Source of the DNA: Albula goreensis
Lineage: Eukaryota; Chordata; Actinopteri; Albuliformes; Albulidae
Assembly (NCBI GenBank): GCA_022829145.1
Contig: CM040743.1
Coordinates: 11,178,146 to 11,242,145, forward strand
DNA: 64,000 nucleotides
Reading direction: 5' to 3'
In this document: positions 14,110 through 26,890 of the stretch, piece by piece
Numbering within the stretch: position 1 is the stretch's first letter
Layout: each line of letters begins with the position of its first letter
The notes under the pieces: model-generated
Databases searched by the model: none
What the model was told of the DNA's origin: nothing
Seen by the model: only the letters and a program-made list of their open reading frames with translations
Position numbers and translations under genes: made by a program

Positions 14110-15180
14110 ATAGAATGAAACCACCTGATCTAATACACAGAGCAGGAGAGAGAAATAGAATAGAATAGGTGACCCCATCAGAGATCACAAATCCCAGGAC
14201 ATGATGATAGGACATTGGAGGATCCTTCCATCATGTCCAAAGCCTAGCGTCCAGCTTCCAAAACAGTGAGAGCCCTATTGTCCTAATACAGAACGTTTAA
14301 CAATGTTGTGAATCAGTCAATGAGTGGCCAGGGCAAGGTACTGAAATTGTCCAAGAAGTCACAAAGAACTACAAAACATCATTCAGAGAGCTGTAGGCCT
14401 CTCTTTCCTGAGCCAAGGTGTGTGTTGACTGCATCACACAGAAAACATGTTGTTCACAACAAGGACACCACTGCTCACTAAGAAGAACACGGATGTCCAT
14501 CTTAAGTTTGCCAAACTGAGCCTGACAAGTTCTGGAAAAAATGTACCATGGACAGATGAGTCATGCAACTCTTTGGGTGTCATGGGTCCTGTTATGCCTG
14601 GTGGAAACCAAACTGTGCATTCCACAGTAAGAAGCTGTGAAGGCACAGTGGTCTCAGTGTTATGGTTTAGACATGCTTTGAAGGATTAGGACCTGTATAA
14701 TTTATAATCATAGACAAAAACAGTAATGTACCAGACGGTACTACAGGAGAATATCAACCTATCTGTCCATAAAGTGCTAAGGCGCTGCTGGGTCATGCAG
14801 CAAGACAACAATCTGAACAAAAACAAGCAAATCTACATTAGAATGGTCGAAGAACAACAAGTTGAAAGTTCTGGAATTCCCTGTCAAATTCCTCTGCTAA
14901 ACTCCATTCAGATGGTGTGGCGGGACCAGAAAAAGCAGTTCATGCACGAAAGCCCACAAATGTCAGTGAGTTGAAGCATTTTTCTAGGAGGTGTGGGCTG
15001 GGGCTGCTCCACGGTGCTATCTCCCTTTGTGGGTGCATAGTTACTCTAGTTAAAACATGACTAAGCACAAAAGCCTCTCAGTATTACCTGTTGTCATAAC
15101 CTTGCAAAAGGTGGAGTTGTCTCTAGATTTACATAAAACATGTCCTCCATAAAATGCAAACAACTCCCAAAAACACATTA
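14110..15180 (+). mobile_element. Tc1-like transposon fossil, large
   Basis: This is the best-preserved Tc1 copy here. The 14447-14689 frame carries TPLLTKKNTDVHLKFAKLSL, then an SSGKNVPWTDES segment that holds the first catalytic Asp block (WTDE). It continues with a GGNQTVHSTV-like box and an EGTVVSVLWF segment equivalent to GGGSIMVWG. The 14726-14974 frame continues with LRRCWVMQQDNNLNKNK, the second catalytic block (family QQDNDPKHT), and a PLLNSIQMVWRDQKK segment equivalent to PDLNPIEMLWRDLK. The final DE(D) region before the C terminus is followed by decayed sequence with traces of 'gtgggctggggctgctccacggtgct' (family: gtgggcaaaattcctccacggcgct; shown here in part as ctgctccacggtgct). 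Two main frames and lost motifs show it is dead. The ends are uncertain. Confidence 0.85.
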
Positions 15181-16589
15181 TATAAATGGGCACAGCTACA
15201 GCACCAACTTGCAGCGGGATGTCTGATACTCAAACATTATCCATGCTACTGTTTCATACATACATAACAGAATCACCAGGGATTTGTCTACACAAAGCTT
15301 GCCGATAAAGCTTGAGAATGGGCACATCTTGATTATTTCCAAACTCAACACTTTAAAAACTGGTAATTCTTTGGTCACACTTTCCTTTCTATGCTGGAAT
15401 TGTCATAATTTTCATCAGAGAAAAATTCAGTTATGGGTGCCGCTGGTAAAGAAGTGAATGATTTTCAGTGCTCTTGCAGAGTGTGTGGACCATGGCTCAT
15501 GGACTGTGCCAATTATCAGCCATGAAAAGCAGATTAAGCAAAGTTCAGAAACTGGAATAATTGAAGTTTTGATTCCTAATTATCGGTGGAGCTATATTAC
15601 AAATGCCAGATACCCCTGAAGGTCAACTCATAAAATGACAAGATCTAGCTTAAAAATGAGTTTATCCATATCATAAGAATGCAATAACATGACCGTTCTT
15701 CTCTCAAATGCACAAAGATGATAATTACTCTAACAAACCTGCTTCATTTTTGTAAATTTTCAGATCTCTGTATAATTATGTGGATTTAGAACCCCTATCC
15801 CCTTGAGATATTTTGTCTTATTTCATTCAAGATATAGAATTTTCTTGAAACCAGAAAATTAATGCAGCCCATGTTTGTCTCCCCTTCTGAGATTATTATA
15901 TTATCTTTTCTCAGCAGCCATCCCTTGCTTACCAATCCCCTACATACAGATCTGATTTCTATTGACACTTCCTCATCACACAAACTCTCAAGAATCAAAT
16001 GGATTGCTTTGGTCACAAGGGACACTCCAGGTGGTTTGAAGAGAATTGCTCATTTGTAATTTCACGATACCTGCTGTTTTCATCATAATTACAGCTGTCA
16101 GTGTCTTTCTTCTGCCTATTTCTCCCTGTGCTTCCACTGAACTACTCATTCCAATGCAGGCATCTGTGTTGAGGCTCTGTCATCAAAACAGCACTTGTAC
16201 TAAAAGCATGCTATCATATTCAGGAACAAGTGGATGGACAGCGATAATAAAAATGGGTACCTAACAGGAAGCAACAAGTGCCCCGTCCTCCAGGATTCTG
16301 ATAGTATTCTTGAAGATATGTGCGTGGGTGAAAGATATGGGCTTATCTTTAAACGAAACTGTGAAACAAACTCTCAATAAGCCCTCCACCAAACCGACAG
16401 ACAAATGAATGAATTAATGAAAATCACAGTATACCAATTAAATTAAAGCTCAAACAAGGTATGACGATCTTAATTTTTGCTTTTAATCTCTAAAGCAATA
16501 TGGAGCGTAAAGGTGTCTGCTGCTCACTATATACATATGTAAAACATGCATACACCTACAGTGTCCCCGAGCAAAGCCCAGATGCATGA
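15181..16589. other. no gene recognised
   Basis: AT-rich; overlapping short ORFs at 15795-16264 on both strands look like chance. Confidence 0.5.
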
Positions 16590-16800
16590 CAATGTAATTG
16601 CCACCAATTATTGGCACCCTTGATGATGATTAACTACAGGCGGTACAAAATAAGCAACACAGATAATGAGCTTAACTTTATGTTCAAACATATGGGAAGT
16701 CAATATTCTTTTATCCTATACAATTGTTCTACTAGAAATGTTTTTTTTAAAGCATAAACACATGAACAGTCATTATCATATACATGTGGATGCAAAGTGA
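16590..16800. mobile_element. possible Tc1-like transposon end
   Basis: The segment ccaccaattattggcaccct at about 16600-16620 matches the 'aattattggcaccctt' terminal motif common in one fish Tc1 subfamily. It is followed by sequence with the subfamily's usual drift (tttatgttcaaac and onwards). Only one end is visible and no transposase follows, so it may be a solo end or MITE-like remnant. Confidence 0.4.
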
Positions 16801-19800
16801 CAGAAATGCAATCTCCTGTGCTGCAAGGGCTACCCTGAAATTATTTCAGCTTGATTCATTTGTTCAATGCAAAGCTGAAGTAAGCAGCTGTGTCCAATGT
16901 CAGTGCTAGAAATATGCCTAGTGAAGACTGGGTTCACTCCTTTATGGGTTTGCTAGCCAGCCAGCAGCTTGTGGATACACTTCAGGTTGCAAGTAGTTTT
17001 ACTGCTCTGATTTACAATTTACAGATTTTGTAATATGTACTCTGTGCACAACTTGGTGCCAGTGCATTACAGGCAGAATTTCACCAAAACACATTTGACC
17101 CTGCTCTGAAAATAGCAACGTACAATGCATATTTTAAAATCTAAAAGATGCATAAACACTAAGAATAAGAACAGCAAAATATTTTGTGTTTATGAATGGC
17201 CAGTGTTTCTATTAAATGAAACCCAGAAGTCTACAAAGATTAAAAATGACAAATAGAATGGACTTATTTCCAAAAGGCTTAATGAGAAGATACCATGCTG
17301 TCTCCATCACTTCCATTTCCCCACCTCCACCATGCTGTTCAAGGAGATATATCCACTCTTCAGGTTCATCTTGATTCCTTTTCTCAGTTGCCAGCCTTTG
17401 AACAGTGACTGTGGTTATTACTAGTGACCAATACTCCTAACAAAGCATTCTGGGATGCCATATGCCAATGACTATCCAGAAAATATTCTTCTTCATGTTG
17501 GAACATCCATACCCTTTTTTTCTCAGCAGGAGATGGGATATTCAAATAGTCACCTCAAGTACTAGGAAATATGGATCTGTGTGATGATTTCATGATTGCT
17601 ACCCTTAGAAGAGCCCCAGTAGTCCTAATGATTAAATACGGGCACACAGCAGCACTTAATAAGACAAGTCGAACTAATTAAGCAGGCTGCAGGTATGGGA
17701 TTATGATCCTCCTCCATCATCCATACAATGTGCAAATTGGCCACAGCTTTTCTCCTCTCATACCTGCACTTAAAATAATGGGCACAGAGAGAACCCTGCA
17801 CACATACATAGAGAATATGCTAAGAAATGGAATCCCTTTAAAATGTAAATTATGTTTCAAAATGAAGTATGAAACTACACTTGTAAATATACTATACTAT
17901 ACCTGGAAGTTATGGAATATCAAAAAGAGCAACTACAGACAGAAACTCTCAGCTGAAAGTCCTCTAGTTATGAAACAATGGCAGTAAAAATGAAAATAAC
18001 AACAGTCAGAAAATGAATGCAATGTGAGTAATGAGTGTCCTCTGTTACATCTATGATGATGTCATGTTTACAAAACTTTCTTAGGGCTTTGGTATACTAC
18101 TTTTCTTCCACAAATGAAAATGTGACAAAATTATAGGCAAAATAAAATAATCTGATTGTAACCTAAAACAATATCTTGAAATTTGTTTTGACTATGACTA
18201 GTATGTTTTTATGATGTCCGTACAGAAACTCAATATGGAAAAGAAGGCTCTGTTATTGCATTCATTGCACAGAGCAATTTGATCCAAGACTATTATTACC
18301 AGTGCAGAGAAATTCAATTTGTTTTTCATTAAAATTATACAACCCTGACACTCTCTTGTTATGTTGAAGGTTTATGTCCAATAGGTTCAGAGAACAAAGA
18401 ATGAAACTAAAGTCATTTTCCGTACTGTAGTATGGTTCTTGAACTCGAATGGGTCTTGAAAGCAAATGGCAATGGCCTGTTCAAAATAAGTAGCTACTAT
18501 TGCATTGCAAATAAGACAGACTCAAACAGACAGCAGTTGCTTTAGTTTTCACTTTTAGTTGTAGTACAAGTTGAAACAGTAATGTGATAACATCACACAC
18601 ACTTAAACAAAGCCAGGGATGTTAGGTCACTAACAAGGACAGGAGGTCTTCATGTTGTGCATTTAAAAACTATATGCAGGTCTACATCCCCTTGTGAAGA
18701 GTTTAACTCTTAAAGTCTCCTCACTCTGTTTTATATGGAAGAGATCCATTCAGCATCTGTGCTTAACTTTGCTTTTGACAAATACATTCAGGTTTTTAAC
18801 TTTTAGTTACAGTAAAATTCACTGATTGATGAACTCATCAAACAGTTTGTGAGGAAACAAGAAACACATTATGTGTTAATTTAAGTCTTATAAATTAAAT
18901 AAAGGTCTAATGTTGATTGAATCCAAGCCTGTGATCAGGTTCCTGTGTATCTTGCAAGTACCCTTAATTAAAGATGGTCATTAAGGTTACACCTCTCTTA
19001 TTATGGGAAATCCATTCAAATACTACAATTTGCAAAGTGTGCTGTCTAAGTTAGCTGGGTGAATAGTGTGTTTTATTATCGAATGTGGTTGACATGTATT
19101 ATGGTTTCTGGTGAAGGTGAAGCTCTTTCCTTAGCATAACTGCAGATGCTAATTCTGCTACAGCTAAAGTCGTCATAAGGATTGAGAAAATTCCACTAAG
19201 ATGACAAATGCATTGTCATTTGCTAAGATAGCAAGTGGATGCTGGACACTTCAGAGCTGATCTGATAAAATATTCATTTAAAACTTATGAAAATACTGAG
19301 CAGCACCTTCCTTCAAAATTGTCCATCTGGGACTACCATGTAAAACATTGGCCTTGGATGTTTCCACCACACCTATTTCTAAGAAAAGTCAATTGTTGAG
19401 TGATTTTATTTTCAGCTGAAAAGGGAACACTCATTATTTAATGGAAACGATGCTGGCAAGTATAAAAAAAACAGTAAAATATTCCGATTGCAGTGTCTAA
19501 GGTCTTTATATATGGAGAAGTTAATGGTGATCAATAACACAGTGCTGGCATTCCTTCCCTCTGGGCTGTAGCTGAAGGCTCTCTGACAATACTGCTCCAG
19601 AGAATCCACTCTCAAGTTTATTTAAGGCTAGAAATAAAATGCACATGCAACAGAAGGCAATCTGGCTCGATTTAAATAAATCAACACAAATAGGAAAAAA
19701 AATAGTGCTTATGCCTTTGTTTAAATGCATTTAGTATGTAAGCATATTTAAACTGCTGTTATGTGTTAGGTTCCAGTTCAGTGCATGCTCACCGTCTATA

Positions 19801-20542
19801 AGAGAACAATACACTTTGTATTCCATTCATTAAAATTTTTAGCCATTAGCAATCTTCTGAATTATAGCTGTGGTGCACTTTTCCAATTTTCTTTATGAGC
19901 TACATTTTAATAAATCTAAATGTTTAAAATGTTACATAACACATGCTCAGAAGTAGAGTATAAGAAGATCAGTGTAATCAGGGTCACTAATTAATATTCT
20001 ACATGGAATTTATCACATCATTGAAAGAACTGCAACTTTTCAGTTAACAGACTTTGTTAAAAGAAGAACATACACACTGATGCATGTGCATAAGCACACA
20101 TGTGAGTACACAAAGATACAAACATCTCCTAATTCTCAGAGGCCACACAAGGTGGTCCCAGTCAGCAGTTGGGATTGATCTATTTGACTGTACACATCTG
20201 TAAATTATGATTGTGGTTTGCAACTGTTTCAGCTACTCATGTCCACACTATAAAATGGAGAGTATCCTGTATATTTAATGTTATTTTTTGATTAGTGGAT
20301 TTTTCTATAATGAGGCTGATCAATGGGCTGGATTCGTGAAAACACTTTTCCTTATTTACCTTCATGAAAACAGTTACCTGGCCCATGATAGCCTCTACCA
20401 TATTTGTCAACTTTGTTAGGCTAGCTTAGACATATACCCTAGGCTAGTTAGGCTTTAAAGTATGAGTATTCTTCTACATTTCAAATACAAGGGCTTGAAT
20501 CATTTCACAGCTTTTGAGGTATATCCAAAGAGGCGTGTGTGA
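16801..20542. other. no gene recognised
   Basis: Nearly 3.7 kb of AT-rich sequence without splice-bounded exons, RNA genes or recognisable repeats. If the exon at 23,245-23,311 is real, this would be intron on the minus strand. Confidence 0.5.
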
Positions 20543-20614
<72 letters not shown>

Positions 20615-20617
20615 ACA
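20543..20617. repeat. (AT)n(AC)n compound microsatellite
   Basis: An AT run of about eight units at 20543-20558 passes directly into an AC run of about 25 units, with one G interruption at 20610. Confidence 0.97.
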
Positions 20618-21707
20618 ATTCAATTTAAAAGATAAATAAATAAACAAATATGATTAGCTGATTTAATTTTTACTCATTTACATTTGCAGACACATTTAAA
20701 TAGAATTGCCTGTAAGGAGTTCAGCAAAAATCACAAAATTAAAAGCTGGTGATGTAATTTAACAAAAAATGACTCTGAACAAATAATTTCAGTTTCAAAT
20801 CCCAGCATTCACAAGATGGCTTCAAAAGTCACCAATGGAGTCTGCATTTACGAATTAAGTCCATTGTTTTGACTTATTAAGACTAAATAATGACTGGACA
20901 TGATTTTAATTGTTGTCTTAGTTTTGCATTGATCGAGAAGTGCCATTCAAATTTCACATATCTCTGAAATATCTTTCAACTTAAACTAAATATGAAAGTC
21001 TGGTCTGTTATTCTAAATTCCTCTTGTCTTATTAGAAGTAGTAATGCATCTGCAGTATATTAAAACGCAGTATGATTATATATAAAATTGTATCTGCGCA
21101 TCGTTGAAACCCACTAATTACGTGATACATTACGCAGATACAGTCTGTCAGATACAGGCATATATTGTTCCAGGCTCGAGCTCACCCTTCCTTTACACAA
21201 CTCATGCCAGAGACGTGGAGTACCATAACAACCTGGTGAAGGTCGCTTCTTAAGAAGTGCAGCTTACTTATGTAATGAAGCAGGATTCCATGTAAACTTT
21301 GGTCGTACTACACACGCAGCTCAGCGCGAATTCACCTGACTTGTACCTAACTAACCTATACAACCTGAATATGATATTTTTTCAAAATATTGCATTTTCA
21401 GTATGATGAATTGAAACATGTACACAGACCATATGCAATTTTGCCTCGCATACTAGCCGTGGAGCTGTAATGTGGGGATCTGTCAGATGGATTTAATTAC
21501 CCTTGGTATCTATTCACACCGCCACCACGCGTCAGTATATCAGCAGGCAGATACAGACGCTGCCTACGGCCTACGGCGAACAAAAAAAGACCATTTATAG
21601 ATGTTAATTAATGAAATGCCTGTGCCTAAATAATCATATGCTGTATGTAGTCTAATAAAATGCGTTGCTGTATATGTGTCACCGGCTGGCGCATTAACAC
21701 CCAACCA
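20618..21707. other. no gene recognised; CpG begins to rise
   Basis: AT-rich up to about 21,080. After that CpG dinucleotides become visibly more frequent (for example around 21,110-21,200 and 21,290-21,340). No exon recognised. Confidence 0.5.
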
Positions 21708-21720
21708 CCCCCCCCCCCCC
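21708..21720. repeat. poly-C tract, 13 bases
   Basis: Uninterrupted C run preceded by ccaacca and followed by acctctccgg, inside the CpG-raised region. A G-run on the minus strand of this length is unusual in AT-rich DNA. Confidence 0.95.
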
Positions 21721-23244
21721 ACCTCTCCGGGGTTTATCACTGGGTGTCTGCTATGTAAAGGTGTGTATAAACAGACTTGCGTAATACTATCTAGGACTAT
21801 GAATCGTAAAAAATGCTTATCTTGCTACAAAGAAAACGCCAAAGTAGACATGATGTATATATTCGTCGATATGCGGATCTTTTAATCAATCTTTGCCAAC
21901 CAAATTTCATTAGTTTTAAAATTCTTTTATAGCATTAATTGAAATTCAATCAGATTGTGACATATACCATCTCTATGACTCTGATATAGACTAGAACTTG
22001 TATAATACAAGTATAATACGGTAACGCTTTCCGTTCTGATCCAACTGCACCAGTATAATGACATACAGTGAATATGCATGTTGTGTCTAAATAATGTGAA
22101 ATGCACAGCTGCCAACACCGAGAATTGCCTATATGCGAGCGTCAGCTCCTAAAATATTTGTTCAAACATCATCGGATGCGAAGTAGTGTAGCACCCAGTA
22201 CATGGGAATTATGCATCTCAGCCGTCCCCAAATATGCAAGATTCCAGAATGTAGACATGATCCGTAATCAAAGCGGTTTCTCTTTCATCCTCTTCTCTAT
22301 GACAAATAAAACCGAGGTCGGTGAATCGTAATTATTAAACTGTTGTCTTCCTGTGTCTGAGGCATTCGTAGATATCTTTAGAGCGCGCAACAGTTAAAAC
22401 GAAATCACAGCACAAGAAATGATTATGTATCGCACCGAAAACAGGGAAGATCCCGTTGTGTATGAGAGATACGTTTTGGGGTTCAGGCGTTTTCGTCATC
22501 TATGGGCTGTTTGTATGGTATTTTTGTCTTTTCTTCAGTAATTATAACGTAGCATATTGCGTAACAAGTGTGTTTGCTCAAACATGTCTCAGTGATTCCA
22601 AATATAGTGTAGGAGTCCACAGACCGTGTTTTACCTTTATTGTTTCTTATATGAAACCACATTAATCTCAGAATGGACTCGCGTGTGCACCCCTCTAACC
22701 ATAAAACCGATTCGGTTGAAAGTATATTGCAAAATATCTGTTAAAATCTAATCAAGCGTCCGAATGCCGCTACTGTAGTTTCTCATTTAATTTAAAATGT
22801 GTCTAAGATAAGCTCCTTCAGTGTTTTCACCCAAACAAAAAATATATATCCTAAAAAGGAGAGCGGATAGAGCCTCAGAAATGATAAGAAACACTGTACT
22901 AGCATAAAATCGTTCTTCGTGAGCTTGAAAAGCATTCTAAAAGATAAGGAAACGCCGAAATTTCGTTAGGTGATCTTCTCGAACAATTCACTAGTTAATA
23001 GGCATATGAAGCAACTCACGTATCCGCTTGAGCATACTGCAAGAATATTTATTGAGCCTCCGCTCAATGCCTGCATTGAACGGCGAGCCAGGCAAGTAAA
23101 TGCGTTCCCTTAACTCTAGCCTATTTTCATGTATTTTTGCAGCACAGCCGGATCTTCCCATACAAAACAGTATCGCCCTGTTCTACAAACGCGTCCGAAG
23201 AGATGTATCTCGACAAGAAATGCAATGAAATAATGAATACTTAC
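21721..23244 (-). other. CpG-raised region, probably first intron
   Basis: CpG dinucleotides such as those in gcgcgc (22382) and at 22,430-22,500, 22,680-22,780 and 23,040-23,215 are clearly denser than in the rest of the window. The region lies immediately 3' (minus strand) of the signal-peptide exon, so it is most simply the first part of intron 1 of that gene. ORFs on the plus strand at 22101-22331 and 22456-22665 have no recognised features. Confidence 0.4.
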
Positions 23245-23311
23245 CTCGCACACATGTGATCATCATTAAAAATATGAGATTCCACAATAAAACTCCAGTT
23301 TTAATCCTCAT
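23245..23311 (-). CDS. first coding exon with signal peptide, unidentified gene
   Basis: On the minus strand an ATG at 23311 in good context (A at -3) opens MRIKTGVLLWNLIFL-MMITCVR. It has a short basic start, a hydrophobic core of about 14 residues, then a small/polar boundary: the layout of a cleavable signal peptide. The exon ends after 'TGCGAG' at an excellent donor (GAG|GTAAGT, intron starting at 23244), in phase 1. The peptide has 22 codons plus one base. An in-frame upstream ATG at 23422 would add 37 residues. I prefer 23311 because it places the hydrophobic segment at the N terminus. The product would be secreted or membrane-bound. Later exons would be at lower coordinates or beyond the window start; I could not recognise any. 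Gene family unknown. Confidence 0.55.
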
Positions 23312-23620
23312 TTTCTTAGCTTGAAAAAAGTCCACTATACCACATTTATTACATCCTCTTTTGCAAACGTCTGAGAATTCCGTCGATATGGCATAAAACC
23401 CCTCTTTTATAATTGTTTTCATATTCACATCAAGCTATGTATTATTTTTTCTTTTGCTATTCCTCAGCCAAGCGCAGTGTATTTGCTGTCGCGGCTGGTG
23501 TGCGGTCACAGCTCGAAGTGAGCGGTGCTGCTCGGATACCACAGCAACCTTGACGAGGACTCGACCATCTCATCAATAGGGGCGCCAAGGCTGTGTTCTG
23601 CTTATGTTGGACGGCTGTCG
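23312..23620 (-). promoter_or_regulatory. putative 5' UTR and CpG-rich promoter
   Basis: Upstream of the signal-peptide exon, 23,460-23,600 contains roughly a dozen CpGs in 140-180 bases (for example in gtcgcggc and ggcgcc). This contrasts with near absence of CpG elsewhere. No TATA box is evident, in keeping with a CpG-type promoter. The reading frame is open upstream of ATG 23311 to a GTG at 23428, so an alternative longer N terminus cannot be excluded. There is no clear splice acceptor between 23311 and 23500, which suggests this is the first exon. Confidence 0.35.
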
Positions 23621-24383
23621 ATTAATTTCTGTTTATCGCATCCTCTGTTTTACTCTCCCAATCTCCTTACAGTAAAAGTCACATCAGAGCATGCGGAAAA
23701 TAAGAAAAACCCCTCCATCAGGAGATCAATACAATGGATACACGTCAACTAAACAGACAGCAAGACTGTGGTGGAGAGGGGAGCTACTCTGACAAAATCA
23801 AGTTATTTTATTATTTTTAAAGACTATAAATGTAGTCTCAGTGTTAATTATAACTATCGCATATGGAAAATACAGGGCTCAATACAATTTGGACTGAGTG
23901 GGAGATGGTCTTTACTAGGTAAGACATGTCTGTTTGTTTTTGAAATGATTGCTAAAATTCCAAGTAACTCCATCTGGTTACTTACTGTTACTATATCAAA
24001 TATGCAGAGAAATGGAATTACTAGGTAAAATAAAACCACAGTGGACGATATAGATAGGTTTTCACTATGTTGCACTGATCTAGCCTATTACATTTCATGA
24101 TTCTGTTCGAGAAACAAAATCTTAACGAGCCACGATTGAATCGTTTTATGTACACAAATGCAGTATTATGAATTTTTAATCATGTGGGGACACAATATTC
24201 GCCTCATCTGGTTTCTTAAGTAGTTATTTAAACTTTTAAGCTCTATATATATCCGAAGTTCGGGCTGTGCTGTAGAAGGACACTTCTGCCACCTACAGGC
24301 TACGGACTTTTGATCCGAATCCTTTGTTCAATAATCATGATTTTCGGCCGCACGCACAGGTACACGCACAATCTCTCTCTCGC

Positions 24384-24388
<5 letters not shown>
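23621..24388. other. no gene recognised
   Basis: Upstream flank of the candidate gene start; short ORFs only. Ends in a CT/CA-rich lead-in to the microsatellite. Confidence 0.5.

Positions 24389-24472
<84 letters not shown>
24389..24472. repeat. (CA)n microsatellite, 42 units
   Basis: Pure CA tract of 84 bases, preceded by ctctctctcgcacacg. About 1 kb upstream of the candidate minus-strand gene start. Confidence 0.98.
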
Positions 24473-24476
<4 letters not shown>

Positions 24477-25263
24477 ACTTTTCATTTGAAATATTCGTTT
24501 GAAATGGAACTGCTCTGAAATAGCTGTAGCCAAAAAGTGTTTATATAATTCATATTTTTCTAATGCAATGTAATATACATTTTTATACAGACTGGGCACC
24601 AGTTTTAAGAATATTACAGCAACAAAAAACCAGAATAGCAGGTCGCTTTAAAATATGTAATGCTTTGCCAGTTACATCCAGATTAATGGAATACTGGCCT
24701 GCCTGTTTCGTGGCAAGTAGCATAATAAAGGCGTAAAGCAAGTATGGTCATAGAACTCTCCATGGTGCTGAAATAGTGCTGGGCGCACAACCTCGACGAT
24801 TACTGTAATACAGTTATTGTGTACGTTGAACACAGGAGATGGTGTGATACATGAGAAATCATATGACCTTACAAAAGAACCGCTGTACTTGCACTTTTAC
24901 TTGTTGAGAAAGTGAGGAGGAAACGAGAACACTTGTCTTTTTTGCAGTGTCACTTTTTTTCTGGTAGATGAATTGATAACGAATTGGAAATTTAAGGATA
25001 TGTTTGAGGAAAGAATCCTGAGTGGCTTGTAAAATAATTTGGCAGATCGGACTCTGTATTTCGATTCGTCCATTCTTGCATGTAGAAGTGGCTGAAGCAC
25101 AGTGAGGTTTACACATATGTTCAACTACATTGCACACTAATACACAAACAACCAATTGCTTGTTTACACTAGACCGAACAACCAGTAAAACAAGACATGA
25201 CACTGCATAACTGTAACGAATTCACGGTGGGAAATGAATTTGTTGAACTAGGCATGTTCGAAA
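24473..25263. other. no gene recognised
   Basis: Contains a minus-strand ORF of 114 codons (24859-25203) with no recognised features. No splice-like boundaries noted. Confidence 0.45.
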
Positions 25264-25271
25264 TGACGTCA
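25264..25271. promoter_or_regulatory. full palindromic CRE motif
   Basis: TGACGTCA, the canonical CREB/ATF site, lies 1.8 kb upstream of the candidate minus-strand gene start, with a CACCTG E-box 20 bases further on. The motif is present exactly; whether it is used is unknown. Confidence 0.4.
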
Positions 25272-26890
25272 CAATCGAATCCATACGCTCACCTGCTATT
25301 TATGTCGCTGTGAAATCTCTTTTAAAGTCTTCACAGTTGCACGAGTTCTTATCTTTTCAGCATTTTATCTAAATTACGATGAAATGTTTTAAAAATCGAG
25401 AGCTTTACTGCATATCGGTAAATACAACTGAGATCATTGCCGTTATTTTCAACCCAGACTTAAAGCTTTGAAGAGCTTTATACATTCCAACAATGAAACA
25501 TTTAACAGTAAATAAAATATATAATAAGTGTATTAAATGTTCTTTATCTTTAATTCGACAGTGGCAATGCCATTGGCCAGGTTTGTACAAATGACAAATG
25601 CATATTTTTGTTGAAATGTATAACACGAGTGAGGTGAGTTCTGAACGAATCTTCCAATGATAAGCCTTTACTCAACTGACCATGAACCGACCACCCCATG
25701 AAGCGTTTTGACATGTATTGTAATGAACTGATACAAATAGAAGTATAATTATGAATTAAGAATTCAAAAAATGTACAATGCTTTATCATAAAATTATTTG
25801 CATATAAAGCTTTAAGTTAAGTTTGTCCTCAGAGCTAACATGTTGTAATGAAGAAGTGCTTGGTTTAGTTTTTGCAAAGAGAGTGCTCTTACATACTTAA
25901 TAGGAGATATTGGGGATTTGGAGAGATGTTTAGGCCTAAATGAATAATAGCTGACTGCAGATTGTGCTGGCCAGTTAACATGTTTTGCACAAATCATGCA
26001 TGATTGCTCTCTATGATCTGGGGAATGTACTCATAAAAAAAGAAAAAAAAACAGGCATGCGGGCATTATCATGGCAATGTCCCATGGCAAATATGCCATT
26101 TTATCAAACATTTTGAATATTGTCCCACCTGTTGAATCTATGGCACATAATTAATCTCATAAAGTCTCTTTTTCATCTGTTTTACCATACTAATCCTTAT
26201 GTAAACAAGCTACTGGGGATGCTTGCTAATCTTAACCCTAGACTCCTGAATGATCATGCTTTGGCAGTTTCTGCATTTTCTGTACTAGCACTGCTTTACC
26301 TTCAACACCAAGGCATCCCTCAGCAGAAAGTATCAATGTAGCTTTAACAGTAATGTTACATGATGTTCTGTATCATTATGATATTGCACACTATGTAACC
26401 TCTCACTGTATAAGGATGTGGGGTTTCATACATCAGAAACACATAAGTGCTGCACCCACACCCTCCCCCTCTGCGCCCACCCCACCCCCACCCCGCCCAA
26501 CCACAGTATTACTTCAAAAATGTCTCAAACAGCTGATATCCTCTTTAATTCCCAAACAGAGAAAATTAATAGGATTCTCAAAACTTCCACTGAGTGTTTC
26601 ATCTTCAAACTGACATTGTGTATTTACACTGACCTTTACTAACACTTCTGCCATTTCTGACAATCTAATCCAGGCAGGGGACATTGTTGGCAGATAAATA
26701 TTTCTTTTTAAGTACAATTAAATGAAGGAAACAAATGTTGATTAGTTGAAAGAAGAAGAAAAACTTTACAGTTCTATTCATGATTGGGTCTTCATTATCC
26801 TGGAAATTAAGAACCAGTTCCCTAAAATTATATATTCTTTACAATGACAAAATCTTGGTGTTATTCTGATTGAAATGTGCTGAAAATACA
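25272..26890. other. no gene recognised
   Basis: AT-rich; C-rich run (ccccaccccgccc) near 26,470-26,500. ORFs at 25550-25997 and 26353-26642 look like chance. Confidence 0.5.

Noticed and set aside
22101-22665. Plus-strand ORFs in the CpG-raised region
   Set aside because: No recognised domains, no splice signals, and the neighbouring gene evidence is on the other strand.
24300-24599. Cys-Val repeat ORF
   Set aside because: Translation of the CA microsatellite at 24389-24472.
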